Shown one piece after another: positions 7,501 through 14,487 of a stretch of DNA of 20,530 bases. The stretch covers positions 1 to 20,530 of the forward strand of contig CAZLPW010000034.1 of NCBI GenBank assembly GCA_964561495.1, written 5' to 3'. The DNA comes from CAZLPW01 sp964561495. Lineage in GTDB: Bacteria; Fidelibacterota; Marinisomatia; Marinisomatales; UBA1611. A model generated the notes under the pieces. The model saw only the letters and a program-made list of their open reading frames with translations. It searched no databases and was not told the DNA's origin. Each line of letters opens with the position of its first letter. Positions within the stretch are counted from its first letter, which is position 1. Both the position numbers and the translations under genes were made by a program.

Positions 7501-8558
7501 TAGGTCTGATAATCTATAAGGACGATGGTGTCCCCAACGGCAAAGCTTTTACTTTTAAAAACATCTTCCGACATGGTCAGTCCCTGACCCAGACTACCAT
7601 CTCCATCATTATCAATCCCATCATAAGGATTTCCTGGGCTTTCAAGGAATGCATATCCAGCAAGCCCTACGGGTGACCATCCACTAGCCCCTATTCCTCC
7701 AAGCCCTGTTTCCAAGTCTGTTCCATTATCATATGAAAAGGCTATATCATCGGATTTTTCAAAATCTGCCCAGTCATCGCCGCTGTCTCCATCCCCACCA
7801 GTTATAGTCCCAACTATATAACCAAAAACCATTTTCTCTATATTATAGTCACTAATATTTTTTATATCATAAAGCCAAAAAAGAACGTCCTCAGCAAGGA
7901 TATGATTCCACTGTAAGCCCCTCTGGGTGCATCTTAGTCCCATGCCACGACGCTCTAGGTCATTTGAGTCAGGATAATAGAAAAATTCAGAGTCTTTTGC
8001 ATCATCCATAACAAAATAGCTTTCCTGTTCAGCATTTTTCTGATTTTTTCCAAAATATCCGTTCCATGATCTCGCCCAACCTGGGTCAAGAGGGTCATTA
8101 AGTTTGTCTGGCCATTGATCTGGCCATGTGTTAAATCCAGCGCTTTCACTCTCAGAAGGTCCCATGTGGCTCATAGCAATTAAAGCACTGTCTGGGTTAT
8201 TGTATCCAGACAGTGGCTCCCAACCCCAGTGAGTATCTAAATTATATTCGCTCCCTCTAGGACTGTCAATGGTTACGACACTTCTTTTTTTATTATTATC
8301 TAGATCTACAAATTCAGAGCCTACCATGTGTCCGACATCTCCAATATATTCGTGACCGGTATTGATAGGCCATTCACCGCCAATATCATTTGGCTCACTT
8401 GACCATCGACCAACGAGACCATAGTTATAGAATGTGGTTCTTATTTTATTTCCTGAGTGGTTGTTTTTTGCACGAGCTAGCGCATTTCCTTTAGAAGACG
8501 ACCCGAAAATTGTGCTGTAAAGCAAAATAAAAATTATAAAGGTTTTAGTCTTTAACAT
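4593..8558 (-). CDS. 1321-residue secreted protein with Asp-rich calcium-type repeats and C-terminal sorting-like domain
   Basis: The product starts with a signal peptide (about 1-20). I do not recognise an enzyme. Visible parts: an N-terminal region rich in Trp and Gly; Asp-rich segments DGIDNDGDG near 312, DGIDNDGDW..DVGIDG near 449-470 and a long one at about 808-925 containing NGIDDDGDW, several Cys and many N/D/G, all like thrombospondin type-3 calcium repeats; a fibronectin-III-like stretch at about 598-743 (GYKIYKA, HRYFYAVTAYDHG); and a C-terminal domain from about 1212 (VVPNPY, CRIKIFTLSGELI, AYGIYYYHVE) related to FlgD-like/type IX sorting domains. Its ATG directly abuts the receptor stop codon (TAA then ATG, no gap), with AGGAT about eight bases upstream. 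Position between a TonB receptor and a PorV-like barrel suggests a large surface partner of the receptor, in the place where SusD would sit in Bacteroidetes; no SusD similarity is visible. Confidence 0.75.
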   Translation of the reverse strand: MLKTKTFIIFILLYSTIFGSSSKGNALARAKNNHSGNKIRTTFYNYGLVGRWSSEPNDIGGEWPINTGHEYIGDVGHMVGSEFVDLDNNKKRSVVTIDSPRGSEYNLDTHWGWEPLSGYNNPDSALIAMSHMGPSESESAGFNTWPDQWPDKLNDPLDPGWARSWNGYFGKNQKNAEQESYFVMDDAKDSEFFYYPDSNDLERRGMGLRCTQRGLQWNHILAEDVLFWLYDIKNISDYNIEKMVFGYIVGTITGGDGDSGDDWADFEKSDDIAFSYDNGTDLETGLGGIGASGWSPVGLAGYAFLESPGNPYDGIDNDGDGSLGQGLTMSEDVFKSKSFAVGDTIVLIDYQTYERNLIPMPEDGITIEISDKSYTFQPNQSLDEIPRNLIDDNLNGLIDENNGASIEFAPGVFQDTYLYFDALSGEGLKYIDYFSGIGITNLLIDESREDGIDNDGDWNIATDDVGIDGMPGSGDLGEGDGLPTSGLGTELPGEPNIDKTDVDESDQIGLSSFYYFNFGVGPQMDDDPRLWEEMLPGYFNNSISNTDADFLFSAGYFPLKTNQTERFSIALLFGDNLPDLVRNKQTVQTIYNQNYNFAKAPDLPSVWSYAGDGFITLYWDDKAEESVDRITGEDFEGYKIYKATDTKFTDAGIITDAFGTQKFNIPIKQFDAVNEFEGFYPGHVDGVQFYLGENNGLVHSWTDTNVINGHRYFYAVTAYDHGSIEKEILPAETSKFVTMDRGGNVITAKNVISAVPDAPAVGYVAAPKDREVYPITTPVGTGSIDVRSLDPSKIRDANIYRIFFKDTRMNGIDDDGDWSADTHDVGIDGCSDYFEDGTGGCNDFADPGASDENNDNWNDCGSDGYCNIEEAGYDPLLNPDPNNDDYDYNTNPFGTENNGEFDDGEKTENNNNPDTGEPQLDITDIDEAIPSTTHFMVVNTTNSSDLDTVIEWNTNFDGDIGQFDGMVLDINNQKSINPNSEISNFYPDRDKNYSFTFSPFSFGGIATKGVSFPKNYGLVFSDSAIYPTSRIDVIRENGQVITIDSSMVNYQLIDLDNPSDTIDIAVIDRTWDYFGKATGLPDSVVLDSIIDSEFYYDPNQFNYFNIIDTVMGSWTDFGFSGSPFGSDYAIKVQFSPPGHFSYTDRIIILENIGDTTVVTWNVTPGHDNIPFQHSPGIGDTLKLYTTKPFSSKDVYEFVSKGASYDENELNYISKNIKVVPNPYIVAASWEGQNPYADGRGPRSIHFTHLPPKCRIKIFTLSGELIANLIHETSTDDGSYEWNMLTKENLDMAYGIYYYHVESLDDSEFSFKPHLGKFAVIK

Positions 8559-11500
8559 TTATAATCCTATTTTAAGACCTATATTAATTTTTCTAGGTTC
8601 GCCATACCATTCTGGGCGTAATAGATGCTCATTAAGATGGCCTATTCTCCCTGGATCAGTAGGGTCAACATCTTTAGCAGTAAGTGTGTAGGTAGATCTC
8701 CCCGTGTCGCTCCAAACTGACAGCTCATTTCTTGCATCTAGAACATTATAAATATTGCAATATAGGCTGGAGCTAAGACCAAGGAGACTAATTGAATAAG
8801 ATGCTCTTAGATCAAGACTGAAAATATTTGGTTTACGTTCACTGTTATCTGCAAAGCCAGCAAATGCGCCTGAGCCAGAGACTACTCCAGTCTTGAACTC
8901 TGGTGTGTATGGCTTCCCTGTCCAAAATTTTCCAATTGTGCTTACCACCCAATTTTTTCCACCCAAAATAGTTCGAAAGTTTAGCGTATGTGTTTGATCC
9001 CAATCTAGCGGGAGCATACTCAGTCTAGGAGCCTGGTTGTCTTGAGCATCAAAATATGCATCCTGAGGGTTTGAATATGTGCCCTCTGCAACCATCCAAG
9101 TGTAATCGATTCCACCACCAAATCCTTTTGAGAATTGTCTTTCTAAAACCAGAGTAAACCCTCTGGTGTTAGCGTAGTCTTTATTTTCATATTTTCTGTA
9201 GGTCCCTACTGGGTATTTATTAATTGCAGAAGAAACTCCAACCCAGTCTCTGGTATCGCGATAAAATATTGTCAGATCTATTGCTGTTCTATATGCGATT
9301 TCTTGTTTAAAACCTATTTCATACATTACAGTTTTTTCAGGTTTTAGGTTTGCGTTTCCTATAATTCCACCGTTGTTATTATTTGTTATCTCAAATTCAG
9401 GGTTTTCATACAAGAAACTAAAATTAGGCACCTGAAAAAAATGGCCATAGGAAACATGAATAACGCCCCTGTCAGTAATGGGATACGCAATCCCTATACG
9501 AGGGCTGACTTGGGATGATGGTTTTACCTTATCGTATCCGTACTCCCATCGATAGGTTTCTCTGTAATTGTTCAATTGTTCATTAAATGCTTGTTCATAA
9601 GTTTGTAGGGTAGAGTCATATTCTATTCCAGCATTAAAAAGATTTTCAATTGCCACGGCACCTTTTTCGGTCACTGAGTCAAGGATGCCTACATGGCCAT
9701 GTAGTAATGAAAAATCATGTTCCCAAAATAAAGATGTATCATTGGGTGTCGATCCTAAATAATATTTTAAATTTCCTGGCATTTGATCATTTGAGGGAAT
9801 CTTCCAATTTGGATCAAAGTAATCGAATCGAATGCCAGCATTAATAATTAGTTCATCTAACTCTATTTTATCCTGAAGATAAAAAGAAATTTCCTGGGGC
9901 TTGACTCTGAAATAATCATGGTCTGTGGTGTAGGTTGGATTAATAACTGGCGTGAAGGGTTCAATCCTTGCTCCTGCGATTGGGTTATAACCTAGAGTGT
10001 CTCCTTTTTGAGTAACAGACCATTCTCCAACGGTCTTATGATTAAGGCTCTTGTCATCAGCCCACATATCGTATACTTTATACAAAAGACCTGTTTTTAA
10101 AAAATGGATACGGTTTATTTGGCTTGATATATCCAGTTTGATTTGTCTAAAGGAGGTGTTGCGGCTGAATCGCCCATTTTGAGTGCCTCCTATACCAAAT
10201 GACCACGCAGGAGTGATAAATGCATTATCTGCGATGTAGCCAGACTGATCTTTCATATCTACTACGCTATATGTTTCGTCTCCAATAGGAGTGACTATAT
10301 AGCGATTAATATTTTCAAATATTTCGTAGCCAGTTCGAATCGTTATTGTATCACTGAGGTCTATATTTTGAAGATCGTTTTCACTAAAAATCTCAGTTTT
10401 AAAAGGAACGTCACCAATCTCATATAGAGATTGATTGTAACCACTACTAAAATCAAGATATTTTAATTCATAAAAAGTTTTCTGGCTTAGACTGTGGGTT
10501 AATGAAAACATATTAGACCTATCTGATTCATAGTTCCAGAGAAGACCATCTGGATTATATTTAAAATAGCTGTCATAGTTTTTATATGATTTTTCAGTTG
10601 CATAGCCAGTGTAGTCTATTTTCATTCCAGGCTTTATGTTGTATGTAAGTTTAAATTGTCCAGATAATTTTGAAAAAGGTGAAAGAGGGACTATGGATTC
10701 GTCACTAAATAATCCATTCGGAGAAAAGAGTCTCTGCCCGTAATAACGTCCCGCCGATTTATATCGTCTAAATGTAGAGTAAAACGTCAGTTTCTCTCCA
10801 AGAAATGGTATCGGACCGCTAATGCTTCCAGAAAAATTTGTTTGCTGAAAAAGATTTTCGGAAATATCTAAATATTTGGTATATCCCTCATCAGTCAAAG
10901 AAAAATTATGCTCTCCCCAGTCTTTTCTACCATTGCCTTCTCCAGGGCTTGGCTGAGTAGTTTTTCCATCGCCGTTATAGTCATAGTAATCTCCTAAGAA
11001 CCCATCATAACCGAGGTCACTATTAAGGGGCTCAGATCCATCATCACCGTCCCAGCTTTGGTTACCATTTCTGTCCCAATAAATCTCACCTTCATCCCAA
11101 ACCCCATTATTATTTAAATCGTAGAGGATTTCACCATAGTCCCAGATTCCATTGTCATTAAGATCAGAAAATGATTGCCATGTTGAGAAGGGTGATGAAA
11201 TAGAATAAAGGTCTGACTGGTTTGAATGATATCCTCCAGTATATATCTCTAGGTTGCCTTCATAATTTCTTCCGCCATCTTTGGTAACAACATTTACTAT
11301 GCCAGACATCGCCTGCCCATACTCAGCATTGAAAGTACCTGAAATTACTTGGACCTCTTGGATTCCAGAGTTTTCTACTTCTAGACCTGAACTTCCATCA
11401 TAAGAATCTGTTGTCGCGACTCCATCAACCCAAAATGATACCTCGCTACTGCGACCGCCCCTAACATGAAAACCACCATCAGGTGAACGGACTATACCAG

Positions 11501-11978
11501 CCTGAAGCTCAATAATATCTGAGACCTCAGTCACTGGAAGGTTTTCTATATCTTCTGAACTCACCACTGCTGACATTGAAGTTTGATCTAGACGAACCGT
11601 GGGTTTTTGTGCGGTTACAATTACTTCTTCACCTTCTATTGTTTCAGTGTCTAGAGAAAAATCTGCTTTGGCGGTTAGATCAACAATCACCTGTAAGTCA
11701 TTTAGGACGACGCTTCCATATCCAATCATAGATGACTTAAGTGAATATGTGCCTGGTGGTACGCTAAGAATAAAGTAGCTGCCATCAACAGAGGTAGCGG
11801 CACCAAGCGCTGTTCCCTGGATAATTATATTACATCCAACAAGGGGTTCGCCTGTGTCTTTATCGATGACAGTTCCAGATATTTTCCCAGTGGTCCCTGA
11901 AAATAAAATTTTTTGGAGGACTAAGAATAATAAAAGGAATCTAATTTTTTTATAGTAACTCAATCTGGAGTAACGCAT
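8559..11978 (-). CDS. TonB-dependent outer-membrane receptor with carboxypeptidase-regulatory-like domain (SusC-like arrangement)
   Basis: The 1139-residue protein has a signal peptide (1 to about 28), a CarboxypepD_reg-like domain at about 31-110 (GKISGTVIDKDTGEPL, VPPGTYSL), a plug domain at about 128-236 (LPVTEVSDIIELQAGIV, FHVRGGRSSEV, FNAEYGQAMSGIVNVVT) and then a long beta-barrel with alternating strands to the C-terminus. The extra N-terminal domain is also found in SusC-type glycan importers. Residues 272-356, just after the plug, are an insertion of Asp/Asn repeats. It is the first gene of the minus-strand operon and would import a ligand with energy from TonB. Alpha-glucan oligosaccharides are inferred from the neighbours only. 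No Shine-Dalgarno sequence is visible before the ATG, and a candidate operator covers its first codons. TTG at codon 6 is an alternative start; no ATG or GTG follows within the signal peptide. Confidence 0.88.
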   Translation of the reverse strand: MRYSRLSYYKKIRFLLLFLVLQKILFSGTTGKISGTVIDKDTGEPLVGCNIIIQGTALGAATSVDGSYFILSVPPGTYSLKSSMIGYGSVVLNDLQVIVDLTAKADFSLDTETIEGEEVIVTAQKPTVRLDQTSMSAVVSSEDIENLPVTEVSDIIELQAGIVRSPDGGFHVRGGRSSEVSFWVDGVATTDSYDGSSGLEVENSGIQEVQVISGTFNAEYGQAMSGIVNVVTKDGGRNYEGNLEIYTGGYHSNQSDLYSISSPFSTWQSFSDLNDNGIWDYGEILYDLNNNGVWDEGEIYWDRNGNQSWDGDDGSEPLNSDLGYDGFLGDYYDYNGDGKTTQPSPGEGNGRKDWGEHNFSLTDEGYTKYLDISENLFQQTNFSGSISGPIPFLGEKLTFYSTFRRYKSAGRYYGQRLFSPNGLFSDESIVPLSPFSKLSGQFKLTYNIKPGMKIDYTGYATEKSYKNYDSYFKYNPDGLLWNYESDRSNMFSLTHSLSQKTFYELKYLDFSSGYNQSLYEIGDVPFKTEIFSENDLQNIDLSDTITIRTGYEIFENINRYIVTPIGDETYSVVDMKDQSGYIADNAFITPAWSFGIGGTQNGRFSRNTSFRQIKLDISSQINRIHFLKTGLLYKVYDMWADDKSLNHKTVGEWSVTQKGDTLGYNPIAGARIEPFTPVINPTYTTDHDYFRVKPQEISFYLQDKIELDELIINAGIRFDYFDPNWKIPSNDQMPGNLKYYLGSTPNDTSLFWEHDFSLLHGHVGILDSVTEKGAVAIENLFNAGIEYDSTLQTYEQAFNEQLNNYRETYRWEYGYDKVKPSSQVSPRIGIAYPITDRGVIHVSYGHFFQVPNFSFLYENPEFEITNNNNGGIIGNANLKPEKTVMYEIGFKQEIAYRTAIDLTIFYRDTRDWVGVSSAINKYPVGTYRKYENKDYANTRGFTLVLERQFSKGFGGGIDYTWMVAEGTYSNPQDAYFDAQDNQAPRLSMLPLDWDQTHTLNFRTILGGKNWVVSTIGKFWTGKPYTPEFKTGVVSGSGAFAGFADNSERKPNIFSLDLRASYSISLLGLSSSLYCNIYNVLDARNELSVWSDTGRSTYTLTAKDVDPTDPGRIGHLNEHLLRPEWYGEPRKINIGLKIGL
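10911..11165 (-). repeat. Asp/Asn calcium-type repeats in the receptor
   Basis: Encodes receptor residues 272-356. Three units share the pattern D-x-N-x-N-G-x-W-D-x-G-E (DLNDNGIWDYGE, DLNNNGVWDEGE, DRNGNQSWDGDDG), followed by DYNGDGK and GNGRKDWGE. Spacing of acidic and Asn residues is like EF-hand or thrombospondin type-3 loops, so calcium binding is likely. By position the segment should lie between plug and first barrel strands, or in the first outer loop. Confidence 0.65.
11955..11974. promoter_or_regulatory. Candidate operator, copy B (receptor start codon region)
   Basis: On the plus strand the arms are GTAACTC (11955-11961) and GAGTAAC (11968-11974), six bases apart, one mismatched pair. 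Read in the direction of the receptor gene, it matches copy C read toward malQ at 20 of 24 positions, including four of the six spacer bases. It lies over receptor codons 2-8 rather than upstream, unlike the other two copies. It is also about 100 bases upstream of the divergent regulator gene. Confidence 0.55.
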
Positions 11979-12071
11979 ATTATTACATTAATATAACTAA
12001 AAATTTTTTCAGATTATATTTTAAAATAATTCAAGACTTGATAATTTATTTAAGATAACACATTGGTAATA
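11979..12071. promoter_or_regulatory. Divergent promoter region, receptor versus regulator
   Basis: This 93-base AT-rich gap drives two diverging units. On the minus strand a perfect TATAAT lies at 12018-12013, about 35 bases before the receptor ATG; the hexamer 17 bases upstream of it (TCAAGT) is a poor -35, so help from an activator is possible. On the plus strand GATAAT (12040-12045) is the best -10 candidate for the regulator, also without a matching -35. The AT palindrome ATTTTAAAAT overlaps the middle. Neither start has a recognisable Shine-Dalgarno sequence. Confidence 0.4.
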
Positions 12072-12869
12072 ATGAAAGAAATTATAGAAAGATTAGAATA
12101 TTTTGGGATTTCCAAAAACGCTGCCAGAGCATATTGCGCGCTTTTAAAAACAAATCCAGCGACTGGTTATGAGGTTAGTGTAAATGCAGAAATCCCAAGG
12201 TCTGCTGTTTATAATGTACTTAATAAGCTGGAGTCTATGGGTCTAGTTAGCGGAGTGGGGGCTAAACCCAAAAAATATATTCCTCTTCCACCTTCTAGCC
12301 TTTTAGAACATCTTGAGCATGTTCATAAAGAATCGATAGATGGTTTAAAAACGAGCTTAGAGAATATGGAACTAGATGATGAAGCATTTGATTTCTGGCA
12401 TATACACGGTTATCAAAATTTAATTTTTAGTCTTAAAGAAGCTATAAAAAATGCTAAGAGAAAAATTTTTATTAGTGCATGGTTGCGTGAAATAAATAAG
12501 CTAGATATAGAGCTAGTTAATGCGCATGAGCGTGGTGTTGAGCTAACTTTATTTTCTTTTTGTAAGATGAATAAGAATTATGGAGAGACAATATCATATA
12601 ATTTAGATGAGAATGATTTGCGCAAGATTTGGACACCCAAAGTAATTATGGTTGCTGATCATAAAACAACCATAATGGGTAGCGCAAAGGATAATAAAAG
12701 CAGTAGGTCAATCTTAACCCAGAATGAGGCAATAACTGAGATAGCAACAAACCATATTATATTAGATGTTACTCTTGCTGGAAGCAGGCTTGGCATTAAT
12801 ACTGACCCTGTTGTTAAGCGAATACTAAAGAAACCAGACATCCACCTAGACTCTCTTTTAAATATATAA
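12072..12869 (+). CDS. TrmB-family sugar-responsive transcriptional regulator
   Basis: The 265-residue protein has an N-terminal winged helix of the TrmB type: LEYFGISKNAARAYCALLK, then IPRSAVYNVLNKLESMGLV with the recognition helix, then the wing (AKPKKYIPLPP). A short helical linker (about 75-100) joins a C-terminal effector domain resembling the phospholipase D-like ligand domain of the family (GYQNLIFSLKEAI, KIFISAWL). TrmB proteins are best known from archaea, where they control maltodextrin and trehalose uptake and sugar metabolism in response to sugars. I use the ATG at 12072; a TTG three codons upstream in the same frame is less likely. It sits between the receptor operon and malQ, and the three inverted repeats around it are its probable targets. 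Repressor or activator mode cannot be told. The ligand, probably a glucose or maltose derivative, is inferred. Confidence 0.82.
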   Translation: MKEIIERLEYFGISKNAARAYCALLKTNPATGYEVSVNAEIPRSAVYNVLNKLESMGLVSGVGAKPKKYIPLPPSSLLEHLEHVHKESIDGLKTSLENMELDDEAFDFWHIHGYQNLIFSLKEAIKNAKRKIFISAWLREINKLDIELVNAHERGVELTLFSFCKMNKNYGETISYNLDENDLRKIWTPKVIMVADHKTTIMGSAKDNKSSRSILTQNEAITEIATNHIILDVTLAGSRLGINTDPVVKRILKKPDIHLDSLLNI

Positions 12870-12969
12870 TTATCATTATCTTGACTTTTAAATAGACTCT
12901 TCCCAACTTTTATAGTTACTCTAGACTGAGTTACTAGAATTGATTTTCTTTTTTCAATTAACATAATCA
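12870..12969 (+). promoter_or_regulatory. malQ operon promoter region
   Basis: The 100-base gap contains TTGACT (12881-12886) and, 24 bases after it, TATAGT (12911-12916). This spacing is too long for an ordinary sigma-70 promoter, so either one hexamer is wrong or activation is needed. TATAGT overlaps the left edge of operator copy C, a position where bound protein would cover the start point. No terminator for the regulator gene is visible, so some read-through into malQ is possible. No Shine-Dalgarno sequence precedes the malQ ATG. Confidence 0.4.
12915..12934. promoter_or_regulatory. Candidate operator, copy C (malQ operon)
   Basis: Arms GTTACTC (12915-12921) and GAGTTAC (12928-12934) are separated by TAGACT, with one mismatched pair. 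It can also be read as two direct GTTACT copies 15 bases apart. The core contains TACT-N7-GAGT, close to the haloarchaeal TrmB site TACT-N7/8-GAGTA as I remember it. It ends 35 bases before the malQ ATG. Confidence 0.6.
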
Positions 12970-14487
12970 ATGAATTCACATAACAAACGCGAGAGCGGTA
13001 TTTTGCTTCATTTAACATCTCTTCCAGGTGAATTTGGTATTGGAGATTTAGGATCTGGTGCATATTCCTTCGTTGATCTTTTAGAAAAAATGGGCCAAAA
13101 ACTTTGGCAGATTTTGCCTACAAATCCACCATCAGATGATTCCTATAGTCCTTATAGTACTGACTCGGCTTTTGCAAATAATACATTAATGATTAGCCTT
13201 GAAGAACTAAGAAAGGATGGTCTGTTGTGCGATAAAGACTTTTCAATTTATCCAGTATGTTCACAAGATAGATTAGAGTTTGATAAGATTCTTAAACCCC
13301 ATTCGTTATTATTAGATAAAGCAATTAATAATTTTGAAAAAAAAAATAAGTTGGGCCAAGAGTATCAAAATTTTTGTAATAATAATAAGTTTTGGTTAGA
13401 CAACTATGCAGCATTTTGTTGCCTATCTAAAAGATTTAAAACGGCAGACTGGACCCTGTGGGATAAAAAATTTAGAAATTTTAATGATCAGGTTATTCAT
13501 GATTTTATAAAAACAAATAAAAGCCAAATAAATAGAACCAAGATTGCCCAATTTATTTTTCATGATCAGTGGCAGCGCTTGAAAGATTATTCAAATAGGA
13601 GGGGTATAAAAATTATAGGTGATATTCCCATCTATGTTTCACACCATAGTGCGGATGTTTGGTCTAATCAGGCCCTTTTTAAGTTGAATGAATTAGGACA
13701 GATGATTAAACAATCTGGTTGCCCTCCCGATTTTTTTGATTCAAATGGTCAAATTTGGGGACACCCCATATATGACTGGTCAGAGCATAAAAAAATGAAT
13801 TTTAAATGGTGGATCGATCGGATTAAACATCTCGATAGTATGATTGATATAATTCGGATTGATCACTTTAACGGATTCGCAAAATACTGGGAGATTCCTG
13901 CAGAAGATGACAATGGTCTAAATGGGAGATGGGTTGATGCTCCTGGCGATGCTTTTTTTGAATTATTATTTGAGAAAATAGAAGGCTGTAAAATATTTGC
14001 GGAAAATTTAGGAGAGGCAGCGCCTGAAGCAGATCCTCTATTAAGTAAATATGATATTCCTGGAATGATGATTTTACAATTTTCTTTTGGTAATGGTCTA
14101 AAAGAACCAAATATTAAACCAGACTTGGTTCTTTACACAGGCACTCATGATAATGATACCGCTGTTGGTTGGTTTAATAATTTGTATGGTAGAAGTAGCC
14201 AGAATATTAAAAGTGAGGTTTTGAATGAGAGTGAGTTCATCAAATCAATATTAGAATCTGATGGAAGAGAAATCAACTGGGACATGATTAGATACTCATT
14301 TAAGTCCACGGCAAAAACTGTAATTATACCGATGCAGGACTTGATTGGTCTTGGTTCATCAGAAAGAATGAATATACCAGGAACAGTAAATAAAAATAAT
14401 TGGACGTGGAGATTTAATCCAGATCTACTATTAAAGGACCAAAAAGATAGATTGCTTAAATTAACTTTAGAGAGTGAGCGGTTATGA
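12970..14487 (+). CDS. malQ: 4-alpha-glucanotransferase (amylomaltase, GH77)
   Basis: The cytoplasmic enzyme transfers alpha-1,4-glucan segments between maltodextrins and releases glucose, making longer chains for phosphorolysis. The 505-residue length is usual for bacterial MalQ. The start matches the family (SGILLHLTSLPG, FGIGDLGSGAY, LWQILP). All three GH77 catalytic acids are present: nucleophile Asp298 in IRIDHF, acid/base Glu345 in FAENLG, and Asp394 in GTHDNDT. The stop codon overlaps the next start by four bases (ATGA, 14484-14487), so malQ and glgP are translationally coupled. Candidate operator copy C lies just upstream. Nothing in the sequence suggests damage or foreign base composition. 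Confidence 0.95.
   Translation: MNSHNKRESGILLHLTSLPGEFGIGDLGSGAYSFVDLLEKMGQKLWQILPTNPPSDDSYSPYSTDSAFANNTLMISLEELRKDGLLCDKDFSIYPVCSQDRLEFDKILKPHSLLLDKAINNFEKKNKLGQEYQNFCNNNKFWLDNYAAFCCLSKRFKTADWTLWDKKFRNFNDQVIHDFIKTNKSQINRTKIAQFIFHDQWQRLKDYSNRRGIKIIGDIPIYVSHHSADVWSNQALFKLNELGQMIKQSGCPPDFFDSNGQIWGHPIYDWSEHKKMNFKWWIDRIKHLDSMIDIIRIDHFNGFAKYWEIPAEDDNGLNGRWVDAPGDAFFELLFEKIEGCKIFAENLGEAAPEADPLLSKYDIPGMMILQFSFGNGLKEPNIKPDLVLYTGTHDNDTAVGWFNNLYGRSSQNIKSEVLNESEFIKSILESDGREINWDMIRYSFKSTAKTVIIPMQDLIGLGSSERMNIPGTVNKNNWTWRFNPDLLLKDQKDRLLKLTLESERL

Noticed and set aside
12063..12071. TTG at 12063 as regulator start
   Set aside because: The ATG at 12072 is three codons downstream and directly begins the conserved winged-helix region; neither has a Shine-Dalgarno site.
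12659..13063. Minus-strand ORF of 134 codons across the regulator end and malQ start
   Set aside because: It lies antisense to two well-supported genes and over the malQ promoter region, shows no family features, and its start has no ribosome binding site.
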